Assembly: GCA_017308495.1 (NCBI GenBank)
Contig: JAFKES010000071.1
Span: 1 to 57,309, forward strand
DNA from: Afipia sp.
Lineage (GTDB): Bacteria; Pseudomonadota; Alphaproteobacteria; Rhizobiales; Xanthobacteraceae
Length of the DNA: 57,309 nt
Direction: 5' to 3'
Part shown: one piece after another, positions 9,901 through 17,827 of the stretch
Numbering within the stretch: position 1 is the first letter of the stretch
Layout of the letters: each line of letters begins with the position of its first letter
The notes under the pieces: model-generated
What the model was told of the DNA's origin: nothing
What the model saw: the letters and a program-made list of their open reading frames with translations, nothing else
Database searches by the model: none
Program-made: the position numbers and the translations under genes

Positions 9901-10459
9901 GGGGCTCGGCCTGTCGATCGTGGAGCGCGTGGCGCGGGTGCTCGACCACGGCATCGTGGTCGATTCCAACCGTAGCGGCGGCTCGCGCTTCGCGGTGATG
10001 ATGCCGATCGCGAAAACCGTGACCTATGCCGGCGCGCCCGCCTCGACCGGCATCTCCGCCAAAACGCCGATGAGCGGCACCCTGATCGTTTGCATCGAGA
10101 ACGACCGCGCCATTCTCGACGGCATGAAGACGCTGCTCACCGGCTGGGACGCCAAGGTGATCGCGGAGACCGATCCGGTGGCGGCGGCCGAGGCCATCGC
10201 CGCGACCCCCGAGCGCGTCACCGGCCTGCTGGTGGACTACCATCTCGACCGCGGCAACGGCATCGCCGCCATCCGCGACATCCGGCAGAAGTTCGGCGAC
10301 GGCATCCCGGCGATCCTGATCACGGCGGACCGCAGCCTGCAGGTGCGCGACGCCGCGCGCGCGGAAGGGATCGTGGTGCTGAATAAACCGGTCAAGCCGG
10401 CGGCGCTGCGCGCGCTGCTCGGACAATGGCGGGCGCAGCAGATGGTGGCCGCCGAATAG
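6959..10459 (+). CDS. CrbS-like hybrid sensor kinase with SLC5 transporter domain
   Basis: Encodes 1166 residues. An N-terminal Na+/solute symporter-like membrane domain (about 1-500, roughly 13 helices) is followed by a linker, a PAS domain (about 640-760), a short coiled coil (about 760-800), HisKA with phospho-His810 (ASHDILQPLNA), and HATPase_c (N-box NLISNAIKY, G-boxes DTGLGIP and GLGLGL). A C-terminal receiver carries Asp1093 (LLVDYHLD). This is the architecture of CrbS-type kinases, which with CrbR control acetate use (acs) in Vibrio and Pseudomonas; the signal here is inferred. The ATG at 6959 is preceded by GGAGAGGAAA and homology begins there. A CrbR-like regulator is encoded convergently only 24 bases downstream. 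Confidence 0.9.
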   Translation: MLHDWGVIAAAFGYIGLLFVIASYGERLTRIQRGRLGPLIYPLSLAIYCTSWTFFGSVGLATRTSVEFLAIYVGPILMIGFGTPFLMRVIHLAKSQNITSIADFIAARYGKSQAVAATAAVIAIIGSVPYIALQLKAVASSLETILNQDQDVSSIPYIGDIAFIVTITLAAFAVLFGTRQTDATEHQHGLMLAVAMESLVKLVVFIAAGVFVTFIMFGPSELIERAMKTPEAVRAIETAPSLGNFAAMTLLSFLAILLLPRQFHVSVVENSTEEEVRRARWLFPAYLIAINLFVIPIAIAGLVTFPFGTSSSDMYVLALPISAGATSLSVLVFIGGLSAATAMVIVECVALAIMVSNDIVVPLVLQRRPLSQENFGGFLLKVRRVAIFTIMAMAYLYYHVLGNAQLAAIGLLSFAAVAQLAPAFLGGLFWRRATGRGAMAGMLVGFAVWAYTLFLPSFADVDPRGAIWLAEGLFGITALRPQALLGADMAPLIHGVLWSLSLNLLAYVVVSLMRQPTSIERVQADLFVPAELAPIAPNFRRWRSTVTVQDLLTTVAQYLGPERAQQSFETFAATNRINLDRSAPADFLLLRHAEHLIASSIGAASSRLVLSLLLRKRAVSAKAALKLLDDAHTALHFNREMLQTALNHVRQGIAVFNPELQLITSNRQFGEILDLPAQYAQIGTPLVEILDFIGSRRQSPAGTDDTTLERRLAAYTTEGAPYLERLRDRNMVVEVRANRMPGGALVITFSDVTPSFEAAEALERANATLERRVRERTEELTRLNSELAQAKSTAEEANISKTRFLAAASHDILQPLNAARLYVTSLVERQSGGEDARLVDNIDDSLEAIEDILGALLDISRLDSGAMTPSITNFRISDLMRSLEVEFAPIAKARKLRLTFVPCTLPVASDRVLLRRLLQNLISNAIKYTPKGRVLVGCRRKGTSLEIGIYDTGLGIPVAKRTEIFKEFHRLDQGARIARGLGLGLSIVERVARVLDHGIVVDSNRSGGSRFAVMMPIAKTVTYAGAPASTGISAKTPMSGTLIVCIENDRAILDGMKTLLTGWDAKVIAETDPVAAAEAIAATPERVTGLLVDYHLDRGNGIAAIRDIRQKFGDGIPAILITADRSLQVRDAARAEGIVVLNKPVKPAALRALLGQWRAQQMVAAE

Positions 10460-10483
10460 GCGCAGCGGCACCGCGCGCCGCGA

Positions 10484-11158
10484 TCAGTGCGGCGCGTCGA
10501 TCTGGGACCACTGGCCGCCGGCGATTCGCGACGCGGCGATCACCGCCTGGGTCCGGCTTTCGACGCCGAGCTTCTGCAGGATCGCGGAGACATGGGCCTT
10601 GATGGTCGCCTCCGAGACGCCGAGTTCGTAGGCGATCTGCTTGTTGAGCAGGCCCTCCGACAGCATCATCAGCACCCGCACCTGCTGCGGCGTCAGCGTC
10701 ACCAGCCGGTCGCGCAGCCGCGTCATGTCCGGATCGGCGGCGGTGGCGAGATCGACGTCGGCGGGCACCCAGACATCGCCGTTCATCACCCGCCCGATGG
10801 CGTCGCGCAGCGTTTCGACGCCGAACCGCTTCGGGATGAAACCCGACGCGCCGAAATCCATCGAGCGGCGGATGGTGGCCGCGTCGTCGCTGGCGGAGAC
10901 GATCACCACCGGAATCGCGGGATACTGCGCGCGCAGATAGATCAGCCCGGAGAAACCGCTGATGCCGGGCATCGACAGGTCGAGCAGGATGAGATCGACA
11001 TCGGCCTCGCGCTCAAGCAGCGCGGTCAGATCCTCGAACGATCCGGCCTCGCTGATTTTCGCCGATGTGACGACGCTCGCGACCGCTTGTCGCAGCGCGT
11101 CGCGAAACAGCGGATGATCGTCGGCGATGACAAGATGGGTGCTGGAAGCAGCGGTCAT
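10484..11158 (-). CDS. NarL/CrbR-like response regulator
   Basis: Encodes 224 residues. Receiver: acidic pair ADDH (residues 12-15), phosphoacceptor Asp60 (ILLDLSMPG), and a final conserved lysine in IPKRFG. A LuxR-type helix-turn-helix occupies about 155-210 (LTPQQVRVLMMLSEGLLNKQ onward). It matches the LuxR-class partners of SLC5-hybrid kinases (CrbR/ErcR-like) and lies tail to tail with that kinase, so the two are probably one signalling pair. The ATG at 11158 is preferred to a TTG at 11170 that would add four residues. It is divergent from the MFS transporter gene, whose control it may share. Confidence 0.85.
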   Translation of the reverse strand: MTAASSTHLVIADDHPLFRDALRQAVASVVTSAKISEAGSFEDLTALLEREADVDLILLDLSMPGISGFSGLIYLRAQYPAIPVVIVSASDDAATIRRSMDFGASGFIPKRFGVETLRDAIGRVMNGDVWVPADVDLATAADPDMTRLRDRLVTLTPQQVRVLMMLSEGLLNKQIAYELGVSEATIKAHVSAILQKLGVESRTQAVIAASRIAGGQWSQIDAPH

Positions 11159-11412
11159 TGAATCCGTCAACTGGTTGGGCGCGGAGACATCGTCAGGACC
11201 GAGTTTTCACCGGCACAGACTGTGATGCAAGTTACGCGATCAAATCACAAGGTCCGGCCTGCGGACCAGCGCGATTGTGCGATGCGAGATGACGTTCCTC
11301 CCCCTGTGTGTTCGGCCAAAAGTCTTATAGGGCGATGTTTCACGCCGATGTTACCCTAGAAGGGAAGTCCTCGCGGGTGAAGTCGGCTCGAAGACCGGCG
11401 CGCAGGGGCGGA

Positions 11413-11440
11413 TTCTGACAGCAGAATTTCTGACAACAGA
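11413..11440. repeat. 13-bp direct repeat in the transporter leader
   Basis: TTCTGACAGCAGA (11413-11425) and TTCTGACAACAGA (11428-11440) differ at one base and are spaced 15 bases start to start. They lie between the response regulator and the MFS gene, ending 17 bases before the ATG, just before a GGGGAG ribosome site. This could be an operator or a chance duplication. Confidence 0.5.
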
Positions 11441-11457
11441 CATCGGGGAGCATTGCA

Positions 11458-13119
11458 ATGGCCACAATGACAACAACCACGCCACGGGGGCGCGGGATGA
11501 CGAAGGACGAACGCTTCGTCATCTTCGCCTCGTCGCTCGGCACCGTGTTCGAATGGTACGACTTCTACCTTTACGGATCTCTTGCCGCGATCATCGGCGC
11601 GCAGTTCTTCAGCGCCTATCCGCCGGCGACCCGTGACATCTTTGCCCTGCTGGCCTTCGCCGCGGGCTTCCTGGTGCGCCCGTTCGGCGCGCTGGTGTTC
11701 GGCCGCATCGGCGACATCGTCGGCCGCAAATACACCTTCCTCGTCACCATTCTGATCATGGGTATGTCGACCTTCATCGTCGGCCTGCTGCCCAACGCCG
11801 CCACCATCGGCATCGCCGCCCCGATCATCCTGATCGGCCTGCGCCTGCTGCAGGGCCTCGCCCTCGGCGGCGAGTATGGTGGTGCGGCCACCTACGTCGC
11901 GGAGCACTCGCCTCCCGGCAAGCGCGGCTACTACACCTCGTTCATTCAGACCACCGCGACCCTCGGCCTGTTCCTGTCGCTGCTGGTCATTCTTTTCACC
12001 CGCACCATTCTCGGCGAGGCTGAATTCGCCTCATGGGGCTGGCGCATTCCGTTCCTGGTGTCGGTGCTTCTGCTCGGCGTGTCGGTGGTCATTCGCCTCA
12101 AGCTGAATGAATCCCCGGTGTTCCAGCGGATGAAGGACGAGGGCAAGACCTCCAAGGCGCCGCTGACGGAAGCCTTTGGCAACTGGAGCAACGCCAAGAT
12201 CGTGCTGATCGCGCTGCTCGGCGGCGTGATGGGTCAGGGCGTGGTCTGGTACACTGGCCAGTTCTACGCGCTGTTCTTCCTGCAATCGATCCTCAAGGTC
12301 GACGGCTATACCTCCAACCTGCTGATCGCGTGGTCGCTGCTGCTCGGCACCGGCTTCTTCATCGTGTTCGGCGCGCTGTCGGACAAGATCGGCCGCAAGC
12401 CCATCATCCTCGCGGGCTGCCTGATCGCCGCGCTCACCTTCTTCCCGATCTTCCGCATGATCACGACCAACGCCAATCCGGCGCTGGAAAAGGCCATCGA
12501 GACGGTCCGGGTCGAGGTCGTGGCCGATCCGAAGGGCTGCGGCGACCTGTTCAACCCGGTCGGCACCCGCGTCTTCTCCGCCGCCTGCGACATCGCCCGC
12601 GCCTTCCTGGCCCAGTCGTCGGTCAAGTATTCGTGGACGGCCGGACCGGCCAACTCCGGCGTACGGGTGGTGATCAACGGCAAGGAGATCCCCTACACCG
12701 ACGCCAAGACATCGAATCCGCTGATTACCGCGGCGCTGGCCGAGGCGGGTTATCCGAAGGCGGGCAATGCTGAAATCATCAAGATGAAGCATCCGTTCGA
12801 CATCTTCCAACCGCGGGTGGCGGCCACTATCGGCTTGCTGTTCATCCTGGTGATCTTCGTCACCATGGTGTACGGCCCGATCGCGGCGATGCTGGTCGAA
12901 CTATTCCCGACCCGCATCCGCTACACCTCGATGTCGCTGCCCTACCACATCGGCAACGGCTGGTTCGGCGGCCTGCTGCCCGCCACCTCCTTCGCGATCG
13001 TGGCCTCTACCGGCGATATCTACGCCGGCCTGTGGTATCCGGTGATTTTCGCCCTGATCACGGTGGTGATCGGCTTCTTCTTCCTGCCGGAAACGAAAGA
13101 CGTCGATATCACGAAGTAG
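11458..13119 (+). CDS. MFS transporter, metabolite:H+ symporter type, with large internal loop
   Basis: Encodes 553 residues. The opening FEWYDFYLYG helix, the loop 2-3 motif GRIGDIVGRK and its repeat DKIGRKP, and GLALGGEYGGAA are hallmarks of the metabolite:H+ symporter branch (ProP/KgtP/ShiA relatives). About 110 hydrophilic residues (roughly 335-445) with two cysteines are inserted between late membrane helices, which makes the protein longer than the usual 420-450. The substrate is unknown. A dicarboxylate or other organic acid would suit the neighbouring CrbS/CrbR-like pair, but that is inference. The start is set by GGGGAG about 10 bases upstream. Confidence 0.85.
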   Translation: MATMTTTTPRGRGMTKDERFVIFASSLGTVFEWYDFYLYGSLAAIIGAQFFSAYPPATRDIFALLAFAAGFLVRPFGALVFGRIGDIVGRKYTFLVTILIMGMSTFIVGLLPNAATIGIAAPIILIGLRLLQGLALGGEYGGAATYVAEHSPPGKRGYYTSFIQTTATLGLFLSLLVILFTRTILGEAEFASWGWRIPFLVSVLLLGVSVVIRLKLNESPVFQRMKDEGKTSKAPLTEAFGNWSNAKIVLIALLGGVMGQGVVWYTGQFYALFFLQSILKVDGYTSNLLIAWSLLLGTGFFIVFGALSDKIGRKPIILAGCLIAALTFFPIFRMITTNANPALEKAIETVRVEVVADPKGCGDLFNPVGTRVFSAACDIARAFLAQSSVKYSWTAGPANSGVRVVINGKEIPYTDAKTSNPLITAALAEAGYPKAGNAEIIKMKHPFDIFQPRVAATIGLLFILVIFVTMVYGPIAAMLVELFPTRIRYTSMSLPYHIGNGWFGGLLPATSFAIVASTGDIYAGLWYPVIFALITVVIGFFFLPETKDVDITK

Positions 13120-13165
13120 GATCGGAGCGCCGGGCACAACGCCCGGCGACCCACCCAACACAACG

Positions 13166-13194
13166 GCCGCGGATCGCTCCGCGGCAGTTTTTTT
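13166..13194 (+). terminator. Rho-independent terminator after the MFS gene
   Basis: GCCGCGGA and TCCGCGGC form an eight-pair stem with a TCGC loop, followed by AG and a run of seven T. It lies 46 bases beyond the stop. Confidence 0.85.
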
Positions 13195-13240
13195 ATCGTT
13201 CGGTCTGGCGCGGACCTGCCGGAGGATCGGTCCGCCGCGA

Positions 13241-13864
13241 TCAGACGTCGGCGCTGTAGGCCGCCCGTCCGGACGTCAGCGCATCGGCCAGCAGTTCGAT
13301 CCGGTCCTGGCCCCAGAACACCTCGCCGTCGAGCACCCAGGCCGGCGAGCCGAACACGCCGGCCGCGATCGCATCCTGACGGTTCTGATCATAGGCCGCG
13401 TCGATCGCGCTGGAGAGGGAGCGCGCCACCAGCGCCGCGCCGGGCAGGCCGGCATCGTCCGCGAGCTGCGTCACCGTCGCGGCACTGGCGAGATCGAGCT
13501 GCCGCTCCCACACGGCAGCGAAGGCGTTGCGCAGGAACGGCTCCGGATCGTGCCCCGCCTCGATCGCCGCGATCACCACGCCGTCGGCAAGCCGCGCATC
13601 AAACGGCCAGTGCCGTGGATGGATGTTGAACTGCAGGCCGCGTCTGTCGCGCCAGCGCTGCAGTTCCATCAGCCGGTAACGCTGCCGCGCCGGATGGCGC
13701 TTGGGCAGCGGCAGACCGCCGGTCTCGGAAAACAATTCGGGCAGGAATACCGGCTTGTAGGTGACCTTGAGGCGATGCGCCCGGGCGAGATCGTGGAATG
13801 CCGCATTCCCGATGTAAGCCCACGGCGACGGTGTGGAAAAATAGTAGTCGATCTGGCGCGCCAT
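13241..13864 (-). CDS. 2-hydroxychromene-2-carboxylate isomerase-like DsbA-fold protein
   Basis: Encodes 207 residues of a thioredoxin/DsbA-fold protein of the HCCA isomerase (kappa-class GST-like) family. Visible are the opening strand YYFSTPSPWAYIG with the glutathione-contacting serine region, a helical insert, and the C-terminal AAGVFGSPAWVLDGEVFWGQDR motif typical of the family. Known members use glutathione to isomerise 2-hydroxychromene-2-carboxylate in naphthalene breakdown, but most genomic members have unknown substrates and there are no aromatic-degradation genes nearby. A GGAGGAACG ribosome site precedes the ATG. It is divergent from the ATP synthase operon. Confidence 0.85.
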   Translation of the reverse strand: MARQIDYYFSTPSPWAYIGNAAFHDLARAHRLKVTYKPVFLPELFSETGGLPLPKRHPARQRYRLMELQRWRDRRGLQFNIHPRHWPFDARLADGVVIAAIEAGHDPEPFLRNAFAAVWERQLDLASAATVTQLADDAGLPGAALVARSLSSAIDAAYDQNRQDAIAAGVFGSPAWVLDGEVFWGQDRIELLADALTSGRAAYSADV

Positions 13865-14239
13865 CGTTCCTCCGGCCGAACCTGGTCAGGACCATCGCGC
13901 GGGCCGGCCCCGGCGAAGCCGGTTCTGCTGCGGCCCGTCCGCGCGCTAGGAAAAGGGATGCACGATCCCTGTCCGGACCCTGCACCGGGCCATCACAGCA
14001 GAGCAAAACGGCGGCGGCAACCACCCCATGACGCGGCGCAAATGGCGCGCCGCGGCATACACCGTGCGACGCGGACGCGCAGCGCCCCTAATTTTCAGAA
14101 TTAAGTCAGCTATTTCAATGTGATAACAACTAATCAGGTCATCTTGACTTGACCACAGGCCGTCAGTATGGTCCGCGCGGTTTTCGTGGGTGGCGGGGCG
14201 TTTTCTCAAATCGCGCGACAAACGTGGGTGTCGAAAGCA
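13865..14239. other. Non-coding stretch upstream of the F0 operon
   Basis: The first 200 bases are GC-rich and I see no gene in them. From 14085 the sequence is AT-rich, with a small palindrome TAATT-TTCAG-AATTA, and leads into the operon promoter at 14144-14172. Confidence 0.5.
14144..14172 (+). promoter_or_regulatory. Promoter of the atpIBEF'F operon
   Basis: TTGACT (14144-14149), a 17-base spacer and TATGGT (14167-14172) form a good sigma-70-like promoter. Transcription would start near 14179. A possible ATG at 14168 lies inside the -10 box, so it cannot be the atpI start, which supports the ATG at 14240. Confidence 0.55.
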
Positions 14240-14626
14240 ATGGCAGACGACACACATGGCAAGCGTCGCAGCAGAGATGGACGGAACAACAAACCGCCTG
14301 CCGACGAAACTGCGCTCTCCGCAAGGCTCGACAGTCTGAATCAGCGGCTTTCCGAGGTACGGAAGGACCGACAGAGCCAGACCGATCAGTCCGGTGGCGG
14401 GGCAGCCTCCGCCAACGCATCCGCGATGGCGCGCGGCTTTCGCCTCTCCTCCGAATTGATCGCCGGGGTTCTTGTCGGAGCGGTCATCGGCTGGGGTTTC
14501 GACCGTCTGCTGTCGACATCCCCGTGGGGTCTCATCGTGTTTTTCCTGCTCGGCTTCATCGCCGGGGTGATCAACGTGATGCGCACCGCCGGCGTCGCCA
14601 ATCGCGACGCATCCGATCGCTCCTGA
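14240..14626 (+). CDS. atpI: F0F1 ATP synthase assembly protein I
   Basis: Encodes 128 residues. A charged N-terminal half with a short coiled coil (ALSARLDSLNQRLSEVR) is followed by two membrane helices of the AtpI/AtpZ type (SSELIAGVLVGAVIGWGFDR and GLIVFFLLGFIAGVINVMRT). The family helps assemble the c-ring and in some species supports magnesium handling. It is the first gene of the F0 operon, as is typical of alphaproteobacteria. The start at 14240 (MADDTHG) lies downstream of the predicted transcription start. A 182-base GC-rich gap with small hairpins separates it from atpB. Confidence 0.85.
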   Translation: MADDTHGKRRSRDGRNNKPPADETALSARLDSLNQRLSEVRKDRQSQTDQSGGGAASANASAMARGFRLSSELIAGVLVGAVIGWGFDRLLSTSPWGLIVFFLLGFIAGVINVMRTAGVANRDASDRS

Positions 14627-14808
14627 CGCCCCGCAATCGCGCCCGCGGACCGGTCATGACGACCGGCGCCGGGGATCGCGCATGGAATTTCCGCCGGTCC
14701 CGCCGGCGGGCACGACGAGACCCGGCACGCCGGGGACTGATTTGAACCCGGCGCGAGCCGGCCACGATGCAAACTGGCGCAGCCAGCAACGATGAAAGAC
14801 GAACGCGG

Positions 14809-15558
14809 ATGGCCGATCCGATTCATCAATTCGAGATCCACAAGATCTTCACCCTGGGGCACATCGGCAACCAGGAAATCGCGTTCACCAATTCGTCGGC
14901 CTACATGCTGGGCGCGGTCGCCGTCGTCTCGCTGCTGATGCTCGGCGGCAGCGCCGGCCGCAACCTGGTTCCGACCCGCATGCAGTCGGTGGCGGAGCTG
15001 TCCTACGAATTCGTACGAAACATGCTGAAAGACAGCGTCGGCGAAGAAGGGATGAAGTTCTTCCCCTTCGTGTTCTCGCTGTTCATGTTCATCCTGACGG
15101 CCAACCTGATCGGCATCATTCCCTACACCTTCACCGTGACCAGCCACCTGATCGTGACGGTGGCGCTGGCGCTGATGGTGTTCCTCACCGTGCTGCTCTA
15201 CGGGCTCTACAAGAACGGCTTCAAGTTCTTCAAGCTGTTCGTGCCGTCGGGCATTCCCGTCTACATGCTGCCGCTGATCATGCCGATCGAGGTGATCTCG
15301 TTCCTGTCGCGGCCGGTCTCGCACTCCGTGCGTCTGTTCGCGAACATGCTGGCGGGTCACATCACCCTGAAGGTGTTCGCGGGCTTCGTCACGTCGCTGA
15401 GCGCGCTCGGCGCTCTCGGCATCTTCGGTTCGGTGTTGCCGCTGGCGATGACGACCGCGCTCACCGGCCTCGAACTTCTCGTGGCTTTCCTGCAGGCCTA
15501 CGTGTTCGCCATCCTGACCTGCATCTACCTCAACGACGCGCTTCATCCGGGCCACTGA
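14809..15558 (+). CDS. atpB: ATP synthase F0 subunit a
   Basis: Encodes 249 residues, a polytopic inner-membrane subunit that forms the two proton half-channels facing the c-ring. The essential arginine is Arg175 within [14 protein letters not shown]. The [20 protein letters not shown] helix and the final [20 protein letters not shown] helix are classic. I take the ATG at 14809 ([10 protein letters not shown]), where homologues begin; an ATG 14 codons earlier lacks support. The ribosome site is weak. It is the second gene of the F0 operon. No F1 genes occur in the window, in line with the split F0/F1 operons of alphaproteobacteria. Confidence 0.96.
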   Translation: MADPIHQFEIHKIFTLGHIGNQEIAFTNSSAYMLGAVAVVSLLMLGGSAGRNLVPTRMQSVAELSYEFVRNMLKDSVGEEGMKFFPFVFSLFMFILTANLIGIIPYTFTVTSHLIVTVALALMVFLTVLLYGLYKNGFKFFKLFVPSGIPVYMLPLIMPIEVISFLSRPVSHSVRLFANMLAGHITLKVFAGFVTSLSALGALGIFGSVLPLAMTTALTGLELLVAFLQAYVFAILTCIYLNDALHPGH

Positions 15559-15623
15559 TCGCGATTCCAACCCGGATCGACCCTATCCTCTGACACCAAC
15601 ACATCCCAAAAAGGAGTTCTACC

Positions 15624-15851
15624 ATGGATCCAGTTGCAGCTAAGTACATCGGCGCCGGCATTGCGTGTCTCGGCATGGGCGGCGCGGGCATCGGCGTCGG
15701 CATGATCTTCAGCCAGTTCCTCAACGGCGCGCTGCGCAATCCCTCCGCCTCGCAGGGCCAGTTCGCGAACCTGATTTTCGGCTTCGCGGTGACCGAAGCG
15801 CTGGGCATCTTCTCGCTGCTGATCGCGCTGCTGTTGCTGTTCGCCGTCTAA
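15624..15851 (+). CDS. atpE: ATP synthase F0 subunit c
   Basis: Encodes 75 residues, a two-helix hairpin that assembles into the rotor ring. The glycine-rich first helix ([10 protein letters not shown]), the polar loop RNPSASQGQ and the proton-carrying Glu58 in [10 protein letters not shown] are present. I see no sodium-binding Gln/Ser signature, so it should be proton-driven. A strong AAAAGGAG ribosome site lies 7-8 bases before the ATG, as expected for the most abundant subunit. It sits between atpB and atpF'. Confidence 0.97.
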   Translation: MDPVAAKYIGAGIACLGMGGAGIGVGMIFSQFLNGALRNPSASQGQFANLIFGFAVTEALGIFSLLIALLLLFAV

Positions 15852-15918
15852 GCCGGACCGGATGATGCGTCCGCCGCGGCCGCACGCGCGCCGCGGTTGA
15901 CGCCGACAGGAGAAGCTC

Positions 15919-16476
15919 ATGGCGACGAACGCAAGCCATGCAAAGGGCACGACCGCCCACACCGAAGCAGACGGCCACGGCAAGGGGGGCTTCCCGCCCT
16001 TCCAGTCGGACACGTTTGCCTCGCAACTGGTGTCGTTCGCGATCGCCTTTGCGCTGCTTTACTTCATCGTGTCGAAGTTCGCGCTTCCGCGCGTTGGCGG
16101 CGTCATTTCGGCGCGTGAAGGCGTGATCGACAAGGATCTCGCCGACGCGCAGAAGCTGAAGGACGAATCCGACGCGGCGCTGAAGGCCTACGAAACCGAG
16201 CTCGCCGACGCGCGCGCCCGGGCGCAGGCCATCGGCACGGAAACCCGCGACAAGCTGAGCGCGCAGGCCGAGAGCGACCGCAAGGCGCTGGAAGCCAGCC
16301 TCGCGACAAAGCTCGCCGATGCCGAAAAGACCATCGCCACGACCCGCCAGACCGCCATGGGCAATGTCCGCTCCATCGCGTCCGACGCGGCCTCGGCCAT
16401 TGTCCAGCGGCTCACCGGCATCGCCCCCGACAGCAAGACGGTCGATAGCGCCGTCGATGCGTCCTTGAAGGGATAA
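15919..16476 (+). CDS. atpG: ATP synthase F0 subunit b' (peripheral stalk)
   Basis: Encodes 185 residues. A 35-residue hydrophilic leader precedes a single membrane helix ([20 protein letters not shown]), followed by a long charged coiled coil rich in Ala, Glu and Lys. This is the second b-type subunit (b') of phototrophs and alphaproteobacteria, which pairs with subunit b as a heterodimeric stator. AGGAGAAG precedes the ATG. Only five bases separate its stop from atpF, so the two are probably translated in near-equal amounts. Confidence 0.9.
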   Translation: MATNASHAKGTTAHTEADGHGKGGFPPFQSDTFASQLVSFAIAFALLYFIVSKFALPRVGGVISAREGVIDKDLADAQKLKDESDAALKAYETELADARARAQAIGTETRDKLSAQAESDRKALEASLATKLADAEKTIATTRQTAMGNVRSIASDAASAIVQRLTGIAPDSKTVDSAVDASLKG

Positions 16477-16481
16477 CGACG

Positions 16482-16964
16482 ATGTTGGAAGCAGAAGCCT
16501 GGGTTGCCGTCGCCTTCGTGATCCTGATGGGGGTCTTCGCCTATTTCGGCGTTCATCGCACCATCCTGTCAGCGCTGGATCATCGTCGCGACCGCATTCA
16601 GAAAGAACTCGACGACGCCCGCCGTCTCAAAGACGAGGCGGCGAAGCTGGTCGAGGAATATCGCACCCGCCGCGCCAGCGCGGAAAAGGAGGCGCAGGAC
16701 ATCGTCGCCAACGCCAAGGCCGATGCGGAACGCATCGCCGCCGAAGCCAAGACGAAGATGGAAGACTTCGTCGCCCGCCGCACCAAATCGGCCGAAAGCA
16801 AGATCGCCATGGCCGAAACCCAGGCGATCGCCGACGTCCGCGCCGCCGCCGCCGAAGCTGCGGTCAGCGCCGCCGCCGCCATCATGGGGCAGACGGTCAA
16901 GGGTTCGGTCGCCGACGACCTGATCGCCAAGGGCATCCAGGACGTGCGCGGCAAGCTGAACTGA
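16482..16964 (+). CDS. atpF: ATP synthase F0 subunit b (peripheral stalk)
   Basis: Encodes 160 residues. A membrane helix lies at the extreme N-terminus ([20 protein letters not shown]), then a dimerising coiled coil of about 130 residues with the [14 protein letters not shown] pattern typical of alphaproteobacterial b subunits. It is the last gene of the F0 operon and is followed by a strong terminator. Together with b' it links F1 to subunit a. Confidence 0.94.
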   Translation: MLEAEAWVAVAFVILMGVFAYFGVHRTILSALDHRRDRIQKELDDARRLKDEAAKLVEEYRTRRASAEKEAQDIVANAKADAERIAAEAKTKMEDFVARRTKSAESKIAMAETQAIADVRAAAAEAAVSAAAAIMGQTVKGSVADDLIAKGIQDVRGKLN

Positions 16965-16984
16965 GCCGCACACGACCGCACATC

Positions 16985-17021
16985 AAAAACCGGCCGCGGT
17001 GATTCCGCGGCCGGTTTTTTT
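16985..17021. terminator. Bidirectional terminator between atpF and the lipoprotein gene
   Basis: ACCGGCCGCGG and CCGCGGCCGGT form an eleven-pair stem with a TGATT loop. Seven T follow on the plus strand and five A precede it, so it can also end minus-strand transcription from the lipoprotein gene. Confidence 0.88.
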
Positions 17022-17065
17022 ATGTGCAGCCGAGTAATGGGACATCGGACCCGCGCGCGGTGCGA

Positions 17066-17761
17066 CTACTTCCGCTTCCTGCGCGCCGGAGCCTCAGGCT
17101 TCAGCCCCGCCGGATCGAACCCGACATAGAAGACGTATTTGTCGTTGGCGGCCACCGTAGGCGCGGGATAGGTGACGTCCTCCGCCACCACGCTGAATTC
17201 GACGCTCTGGTTGTCCGGCGGGATCGCCACCGAGGTGCGGAACGCCTTGGTGACGATGACCTTGTCGCCGCCACCACTGGCCCCGCCTTCCTGCACCACC
17301 GCGACACGCAACGGCAGATCGACCGTCGGCGGCGCGCCGGCCGGACCGACAATAACGCGGCCTTGAACGCCGATCCGCGCCGTGACCTGGCCATTCTGCA
17401 GATTGCAGTCGCGCGCCGTGCGCGTGATCGTGCCCTGATAGCGCAAATCGTTGCCGGAGGCCGGCTGGCCGGGACGGCCCACCGCGAGGGTGGAGGCGCC
17501 GAAGCGGATGGCGACGCTGGGGCAGGTCAATTCGCTGCTGTTCTCCATCGCCTGGGTGGACGGCGCCGAGGTGGCGCTGGCCTCCTGCGACTTGCCGCCG
17601 AACAGCTCGCTGAAGCGGCTGGTGAGCGAGGGGCTCGACGATGCGCCGGCCGCCGACGGCGAGCCCGACATGCCGCCGCCACCGCACCCCGCAAGCCACG
17701 TCGCCGCGGCCACGCCCAGCACCGCCGCTGCTGTCCGGTTCAAAGCTCTGTTTCCGGCCAT
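17066..17761 (-). CDS. Predicted lipoprotein of unknown function
   Basis: Encodes 231 residues. A lipoprotein signal peptide ends in the lipobox LAGC at about residues 23-26, then a Gly/Ser/Ala-rich linker to about residue 70. A folded domain of about 140 residues follows, with one Cys pair (SELTCPSVAIRF and TARDCNLQNG) and predicted beta strands, ending in a basic RRKRK tail. I do not recognise a named domain. The ATG is preceded by GGTGGAGCG. It is probably anchored in a membrane facing the periplasm. It is convergent with the ATP synthase operon and shares its terminator. Confidence 0.75.
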   Translation of the reverse strand: MAGNRALNRTAAAVLGVAAATWLAGCGGGGMSGSPSAAGASSSPSLTSRFSELFGGKSQEASATSAPSTQAMENSSELTCPSVAIRFGASTLAVGRPGQPASGNDLRYQGTITRTARDCNLQNGQVTARIGVQGRVIVGPAGAPPTVDLPLRVAVVQEGGASGGGDKVIVTKAFRTSVAIPPDNQSVEFSVVAEDVTYPAPTVAANDKYVFYVGFDPAGLKPEAPARRKRK

Positions 17762-17827
17762 GATCGCTCCACCCCGCTTCAGGACGGGGCCTTATAGCAG
17801 GGCAAAGACGGCGAACCAAAGGCGCAA

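Noticed and set aside
7889-10471. 860-residue reading frame antisense to the hybrid kinase
   Set aside because: It is rich in His, Arg, Asp and Gln with no recognisable domain and mirrors the third-position GC bias of the real gene on the other strand.
14168-14239. 24-residue N-terminal extension of AtpI
   Set aside because: Its ATG lies in the predicted -10 box and the residues are unlike the family.
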